From an uncultured Acidobacteriaceae bacterium (GTDB lineage Bacteria > Acidobacteriota > Terriglobia > Terriglobales > Acidobacteriaceae): a DNA stretch of 9,795 bases. Within the stretch, counting starts at the first letter, position 1; every line of letters begins with the position of its first letter. Shown here piece after piece: positions 5,778 through 9,795 of this stretch. The position numbers were made by a program, and so were the translations under genes. The stretch spans positions 1 to 9,795 of the forward strand of contig CAIMNN010000322.1 in NCBI GenBank assembly GCA_903842845.1, in the 5' to 3' direction. A model generated the notes under the pieces. That model saw nothing but the letters and a program-made list of their open reading frames with translations, was not told where the DNA came from and made no database searches.

Positions 5778-7256
5778 TTACATCCACTTCAAAGTCTCCA
5801 CCGAGTCTGCCGGCAGCTCAACATCGAGCGCCTTCTCACCCATCACCAGTTGAACGCGCCTCTCCGGGCCATTGTTGGTCAGCACCACAACAAAGCTTCC
5901 ATCGGGATTGCGAAAACCTGCATGGGTAATCTGATTTGCGCCTGGTTTCAGTGGGCTCAAGTCCACAGTTTGCTCTGGTGTTGCCGGTGCTTCCCCACCG
6001 ATACCATTTGTCGCAATCACGCGTGCCCCGCGCCGCACATGACGCGAAAAATGCGCCAGTGACCAATACATCCCGCTGCGTGTCACTTTATGCGTCGCAT
6101 TCTCCACCGTAACAATTCCGCCACAGGAGAATGGCCCAATATTCGGCTTACCAACCTCATCAAGGGCGAGGTTCCAGCAAGTGATCGACTGCGACCAGTT
6201 ATTCACTATGCCGTTGAACGTCTCCGCGCCGAGGGTCCAGTTGGTCAGATAATCCGGCTGGTTGTAATCCGCGCCGCCTTCAGTCCAATGCGCGCCTTTC
6301 TGCGGGAACGCCTCATGCACACGCGTCATTGCCGAGGGCTCGCCCACGTATCCATGCCATGCGATTGCATCCACATACTCGGCAACCTGCGGATAGCTCA
6401 GCTCGCCTATCGCACGCCCCCAAAGATTGTAGTTGTGGTCCAATATCCAGATCTTTGTTGCGCTACCGCTCTTGCGCAGCGTCGGGCCTAGGTGCAGGGC
6501 GACAAACTCCATCTCGTGCTCCTGCGCCCAAAGGCACGCGGGCATGTGGCCCCCCTGCTCGGCATCCACCTCGTTCTGCACGGTGACAGCATTGATCTCA
6601 ACACCCTCGGCTTTGTACCCCTCCAGGAACTTCAGGAAATACTTTGCATATGCCGGAAAGCTCTGTGCGTGCATTGAGCCGCCAAGCATCGTTCCATTGG
6701 GCTTCATCCATCCCGGCGGGCTCCAGGGTGACGAAAACAGAAATAACTCCGGGTTTGCTGCTCGCGCTTGACGCAGCGTCGGAAGAATATATGCTTTGTC
6801 ATGATCAATCGAAAACTTCTTCAGCTCCGGGTCGGGCTCCGTGCTGTCATCAAAGCTGTATACACTGCGCGAGTAATCGCTCGCTCCAATGCATGTTCTG
6901 CATACATTCAACGCCATTTCGCCAGGTGCAAAGAGTTCATGCATCAGAGCCGCGCGTTCCTCTTCCTTAAGCTGGTTCAACACGTGGCAGCTCGCGTCTG
7001 TGAGCGCCGCGCCAAAGCCAAGCATCTCTTGCCGCGTTGAAGCGGCATCTATCAGGATTGCATCCGCTGCAATCTCCTTTGCCGGTCGCCAGTGGAGCGG
7101 CTCTGCCTTCTGATGGCGTCGGTCGCGGAACGTTGACCATACATCGACAGGGCCAGTATCGCCGCTCGCCCATGCGGGAATGCTGCGTGCGATCGCTGCA
7201 CCGGCAACTGCAACTGTTGCATCCTTCAAAAACCGTCTGCGCGTACTCTTTGTCAT
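5778..7256 (-). CDS. Tat-exported glycoside hydrolase family 30 enzyme
   Basis: A 492-residue secreted beta-glycosidase. The N-terminus is a twin-arginine signal: STRRRFLKDA (4-13, matching S/T-R-R-x-F-L-K), a weakly hydrophobic VAVAGAAIA, and probable cleavage after AWA30. GH30 hallmarks follow in order: MLGFGAALTDAS (78-89), SSPWSPPGWMK (175-185), VQNEVDAE (226-233) with E229 the expected acid/base, DAIAWHGY (296-303), and WTEGG (324-328) with E326 the expected nucleophile. After about residue 400 the beta-domain typical of the family continues to the end. The motifs and length resemble the glucosylceramidase/beta-1,6-glucanase-like branch rather than the short xylanase branch, but the substrate cannot be fixed from sequence. 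The start is supported by GAAGGA 5 bases before ATG. It is transcribed away from the SRAP gene, with a candidate extended -10 promoter in the 104-base gap. No sugar transporter or regulator is adjacent, so it appears to be a single-gene unit. Confidence 0.93.
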   Translation of the reverse strand: MTKSTRRRFLKDATVAVAGAAIARSIPAWASGDTGPVDVWSTFRDRRHQKAEPLHWRPAKEIAADAILIDAASTRQEMLGFGAALTDASCHVLNQLKEEERAALMHELFAPGEMALNVCRTCIGASDYSRSVYSFDDSTEPDPELKKFSIDHDKAYILPTLRQARAANPELFLFSSPWSPPGWMKPNGTMLGGSMHAQSFPAYAKYFLKFLEGYKAEGVEINAVTVQNEVDAEQGGHMPACLWAQEHEMEFVALHLGPTLRKSGSATKIWILDHNYNLWGRAIGELSYPQVAEYVDAIAWHGYVGEPSAMTRVHEAFPQKGAHWTEGGADYNQPDYLTNWTLGAETFNGIVNNWSQSITCWNLALDEVGKPNIGPFSCGGIVTVENATHKVTRSGMYWSLAHFSRHVRRGARVIATNGIGGEAPATPEQTVDLSPLKPGANQITHAGFRNPDGSFVVVLTNNGPERRVQLVMGEKALDVELPADSVETLKWM

Positions 7257-7301
7257 AGGAGTCCTTCGAGTCAGTCAGAGTCATCTTTCAGAATCGCACC
7301 A

Positions 7302-7331
7302 AATATATCACGATGATTCAACCCCTTTAAA
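7302..7331 (-). promoter_or_regulatory. Candidate extended -10 promoter of the GH30 gene
   Basis: On the minus strand TTTAAA (7331-7326), an 18-base spacer and TATATT (7307-7302), directly preceded by TGA (an extended -10 TGn), lie upstream of the GH30 start. The predicted transcript would have a leader of roughly 40 bases containing the GAAGGA ribosome binding site. The palindromic TTTAAA is also the -35 box proposed for the divergent SRAP gene. Confidence 0.4.
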
Positions 7332-7354
7332 CATCCTCTCACTTCATCTAAGAT
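7326..7354 (+). promoter_or_regulatory. Candidate promoter of the SRAP gene, leaderless position
   Basis: TTTAAA (7326-7331), exactly 17 bases, and TAAGAT (7349-7354) end 6 bases before the ATG at 7361, so the expected transcription start is the A of the start codon. No Shine-Dalgarno precedes the ATG (ATGAACCC), which fits a leaderless message. Confidence 0.42.
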
Positions 7355-7360
7355 GAACCC

Positions 7361-8062
7361 ATGTGCGGCCGGTTCATGCGTTCTTCCACCGATGAGCTTC
7401 TCGCTGAGTGGTTCGGCGTCACCTTAGAACCCTCGCCCTGGTCCCTCGTCAACTTCAACATCGCGCCCCAAACCATCCAGCCCATCGTTCGCCTCAATGA
7501 GCGTAACCACAAGCGCGAGCTCGCACCCGCGCGCTGGGGACTAATACCTTCATGGGCCAAGGACGCATCCATCGGCACTCACACCATCAACGCACGCTCT
7601 GAAGAGATTGAAACCAAGCCCGCCTTCCGCGCCGCGCTCAAAGCCCGCCGCTGCCTCGTCCCCGCCGACGGCTTTTACGAGTGGCAACGAATCACCACCA
7701 AGGACAAGCAGCCCTTCTGCATCGCGCTCAAGTCGCGCCAGCCGCTCGCCTTCGCCGGCCTATGGGAGCGCTGGCACGAGAAGGATGGCTCCTCGCTCGA
7801 GACATTCACCATCCTCACCACGCACGCCAACGAAGTGATGGTACCCATACACGACCGCATGCCCGTAATCATCGCACCCGCTGACTACCCGCGCTGGCTC
7901 GACGCATCACCGAAAAACCCGCCGCCTCTTGATCTGCTCAAGCCCTGCGACTCCGCCCTCCTCGATGCATGGACCGTCGGTGACGCAGTCGGCAATGTGC
8001 GCAACAACTCGCCGCAGAACATCAAGCCAATCCCGCCGCCTCACCACACGCTTTTTGATTAA
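7361..8062 (+). CDS. SRAP-domain abasic-site processing protein (YedK/HMCES family)
   Basis: SRAP proteins bind single-stranded DNA and form a stable thiazolidine crosslink between the amino group and thiol of Cys2 and the aldehyde of an abasic site, shielding it from strand breakage. This 233-residue protein shows the full set: MCGRF at the start with C2 (exposed when Met1 is removed), ARWGLIPSWAKD (57-68), TINARSE (75-81) with N77 and R79, CLVPADGFYEW (98-108) with E107, FAGLWERW (131-138), ILTTHAN (151-157) and IHDRMPVI (163-170) with H164. The N-terminal Cys makes the start at 7361 certain, because any other start would lose the catalytic residue. Length is normal for bacterial YedK. The promoter overlaps a divergent one for the GH30 gene, and no Shine-Dalgarno is visible. 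No other repair or SOS gene, nor a LexA box I can recognise, lies nearby. It is followed at 140 bases by an unrelated PLD-like gene. Confidence 0.96.
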   Translation: MCGRFMRSSTDELLAEWFGVTLEPSPWSLVNFNIAPQTIQPIVRLNERNHKRELAPARWGLIPSWAKDASIGTHTINARSEEIETKPAFRAALKARRCLVPADGFYEWQRITTKDKQPFCIALKSRQPLAFAGLWERWHEKDGSSLETFTILTTHANEVMVPIHDRMPVIIAPADYPRWLDASPKNPPPLDLLKPCDSALLDAWTVGDAVGNVRNNSPQNIKPIPPPHHTLFD

Positions 8063-8135
8063 ATTGTTTTCAACTCCATTGAACTTCAGTAACCACACAC
8101 TCATATAAATTTCAGTTGAATCCACCGTATGTTAC

Positions 8136-8165
8136 TTGAATATCATTTCTTTCCGGTGCTAGACT
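8136..8165 (+). promoter_or_regulatory. Candidate promoter of the PLD-like gene
   Basis: TTGAAT (8136-8141), an 18-base spacer and TAGACT (8160-8165), directly preceded by TGC (extended -10 TGn), give a leader of about 30 bases before the ATG at 8203. A second TTGAAT lies exactly 20 bases upstream at 8116-8121. The rest of the 140-base gap (8063-8202) is AT-rich with no clear terminator for the SRAP gene. Confidence 0.35.
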
Positions 8166-8202
8166 GCCTGCACTTTAGTTAGACCACTTCCTCGAGGTAC
8201 TT

Positions 8203-9795
8203 ATGGCATTCAAGCAAAACGCAAATGGCGATTTCTCCGTCAAGGCCTACATCGGCGACAACAAGACCCTTCTGGCCTTCAATTTCGCCGCTCAATCTGG
8301 AGCAAAAAACCTGGCCGGTTTCACCATCCAATGCAAGCCCGATGGCGGCGCGGCCTACTACCTGTGGAACGAACTCCAGTTCGCCAGCGCATCCAAACAC
8401 GCTCAGGTCTCCGCAGAAAAACCCAACTCGACCGTCAACGCGCCGATTCAAAAATTCCGTTGGACCCACGTCGCCCCGTCCACTGCTCAGCCCGGCAATT
8501 TCACCTACACAGTCACACCGCGTTATTTTGATGCCGATGGCGACATGCTGCCAGTCGACAGCTCAAAAAGCGCAGCCGTCACCGTGCCCGTCGGCCCTTT
8601 TGCCAAAAATGATCTCTCCATCGGATTCACGCGCGGCTACATGCAGTCCGAGGCCTTCCTCCATCACTTCGGCGCAAAGACGCCCATCAAGCCCGCCGAC
8701 AAGACTCTCATCTTCGATACTTCCGCCGTTGCAGGCCAGAACGGTGAAGGCAAGAGCGTGACCTTCGCCGACATCTACCAGTGGATGGGCGCAACCGCGC
8801 GCGAGAAGGTTCTCGAAATTCTGGATCATGTCCAGAAGGACCCCTCGCTCAGCCTCAAGGTCTTTGCTTACGACCTCGACGAGCCCGATGTCATGAAGGC
8901 GCTGCTCTCACTCGCAGTTGAGGGCCGCGTCCGCATCATCCTCGACAATGCCGCGCTGCACGTCGCCAAGGGCGGCAAGCCTTCACCCGAGGACCAGTTC
9001 ACCACGCAATTCAATCAACAGGCAAAGGGCAAATCGCAGATCCTCCGCGGCTGCTTCGCCCGCTACTCTCATGACAAGGTCTTCATCGTCGTCAAGGGCG
9101 ACGCAACATCCACCGCGGCGCAAAGCGTGCTCACCGGGTCCACCAACTTCTCCATGACCGGCCTCTACGTCAACGCCAACCACGTTCTCGTCTTCAACGA
9201 CGCCGGGGTCGCCGGCCACTACACCGAGGTCTTTGAAGAGAGCTGGCAGGTGATCACGAATAACCCCACCAAAAAACCAGGCATCAGCAGAGCGCAGGCC
9301 AGTGCGTTTGCTGCTTCGCCGCTCGCCTCCACGCCCTACGCATTCCAAAGCGCAACGCTGCCCAAGACCTCCATCACATACTCGCCGCACACTCCCGACG
9401 ACACCAACAAAATTCTCAGCGGCATCGTCAATCGCATCGGTCAGGAGCCGACGACGCAAAACGGCAGCGTCCTCTTCGCCGTTATGCAACTCACCGGCGG
9501 CCAAAACCCGGTTTACGAGAAACTTAACTCCATCCACGCCGCCGAATCCGTCTTCAGCTACGGCATCTCCGATGCACCCGGCGGCATTTACTTGTACTCG
9601 CCCAACTCGAACCAGGGCGTGCTCGTCTCCGGCAAGGTCAGTGCAAATCTGCCAGCGCCATTTGACCAGTTGCCGACGCCTCCGGGACACGAGATCCACG
9701 ACAAGTTCGTCGTCTGCGGCCTCAACGGCGCTGACCCAACCGTCTACTGCGGCTCATCGAACCTCGCCACCGGCGGTGAAGAATCAAACGGCGAC
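8203..9795 (+). CDS. PLD-like (HxK) protein with N-terminal beta domain, 3' end outside window
   Basis: The frame is open from ATG 8203 to the window end (531 codons, no stop). GAGG at 8194-8197 lies 5 bases before the ATG and fixes the start. There is no signal peptide, so it is probably cytoplasmic unless exported another way. Residues 1 to about 130 are beta-rich (e.g. GNFTYTVTPRYFD) and resemble an Ig/Fn3-like sandwich. GFTRGYMQSEAF (141-152) opens the PLD part. Two phospholipase D-type active-site halves follow: YSHDKVFIVV (288-297, H290-x-K292) with TGSTNFS (311-317), and HEIHDKFVVCG (496-506, H499-x-K501) with CGSSN (516-520). In this superfamily the two HxK halves pair to form one phosphodiesterase site acting on phospholipid or nucleic acid. 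In both copies the Asp of canonical HxK-x4-D is absent (V297, G506); D300 and D511 are the nearest. Substrate is unknown. It may be a single-gene unit. Confidence 0.85.
   Translation, partial: MAFKQNANGDFSVKAYIGDNKTLLAFNFAAQSGAKNLAGFTIQCKPDGGAAYYLWNELQFASASKHAQVSAEKPNSTVNAPIQKFRWTHVAPSTAQPGNFTYTVTPRYFDADGDMLPVDSSKSAAVTVPVGPFAKNDLSIGFTRGYMQSEAFLHHFGAKTPIKPADKTLIFDTSAVAGQNGEGKSVTFADIYQWMGATAREKVLEILDHVQKDPSLSLKVFAYDLDEPDVMKALLSLAVEGRVRIILDNAALHVAKGGKPSPEDQFTTQFNQQAKGKSQILRGCFARYSHDKVFIVVKGDATSTAAQSVLTGSTNFSMTGLYVNANHVLVFNDAGVAGHYTEVFEESWQVITNNPTKKPGISRAQASAFAASPLASTPYAFQSATLPKTSITYSPHTPDDTNKILSGIVNRIGQEPTTQNGSVLFAVMQLTGGQNPVYEKLNSIHAAESVFSYGISDAPGGIYLYSPNSNQGVLVSGKVSANLPAPFDQLPTPPGHEIHDKFVVCGLNGADPTVYCGSSNLATGGEESNGD

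Noticed and set aside
8069..8083. TTCAA/TTGAA hairpin after the SRAP gene as a terminator
   Set aside because: A five-pair AT-rich stem with no following T-run is too weak to call.
8983..9699. 238-codon minus-strand open frame within the PLD-like gene
   Set aside because: It is antisense to a frame carrying both HxK motifs. The Val/Gly/Arg-rich product is typical of a shadow in GC-rich DNA.

Overview
The window looks like chromosome of a GC-rich, Gram-negative-type soil bacterium. The best guess is an acidobacterium of the Terriglobus/Granulicella/Edaphobacter kind. That guess rests on the GC-rich third positions of most genes, the mix of a bacillithiol-type BshA, an HpnK/YdjC-like deacetylase, a Tat-exported GH30 glycosidase and a LytS-type sensor kinase, and the general feel of the proteins. 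No marker gene fixes the taxonomy, and nothing here is phage- or transposon-like.

Layout. 1-342 (+) is the C-terminal third of a polyprenyl diphosphate synthase. 343-1498 is a clearly AT-richer patch with two closely spaced + strand genes: a small protein with a possible PD-(D/E)XK nuclease core, and a small exported protein. Convergent to it is ribA (GTP cyclohydrolase II, -, 1499-2128). Divergent from ribA is a LytS/YehU-type membrane histidine kinase (+, 2189-3499). Its stop codon overlaps the stop of a convergent bshA-like glycosyltransferase (-, 3496-4638), which follows a YdjC/HpnK-like carbohydrate deacetylase on the same strand (-, 4730-5584). A tRNA-Val(UAC) gene with encoded CCA lies at 5669-5745 (+). 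Then come a Tat-exported GH30 glycosidase (-, 5778-7256), a divergent SRAP-domain (YedK/HMCES) abasic-site protein (+, 7361-8062), and a large PLD-like two-HxK protein (+, from 8203) that runs off the right edge.

The genes are mostly independent housekeeping functions: isoprenoid chains, flavin precursor, low-molecular-weight thiol, DNA damage handling and glycan degradation. They do not form one pathway. The only plausible functional units are the AT-rich gene pair and perhaps the ydjC-bshA pair. No gap between genes exceeds 140 bases. Several genes (SRAP, ribA, ydjC, possibly bshA) lack a well-spaced Shine-Dalgarno and instead have a TAnnnT hexamer 6-10 bases before the start codon, which suggests leaderless or near-leaderless transcripts. 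The GH30, PLD-like and small exported-protein genes have ordinary ribosome binding sites. I see no CRISPR array, insertion sequence or clear attachment site. The most novel material is the AT-rich pair and the PLD-like protein, whose two HxK motifs both lack the usual aspartate; neither can be called a new system from sequence alone.
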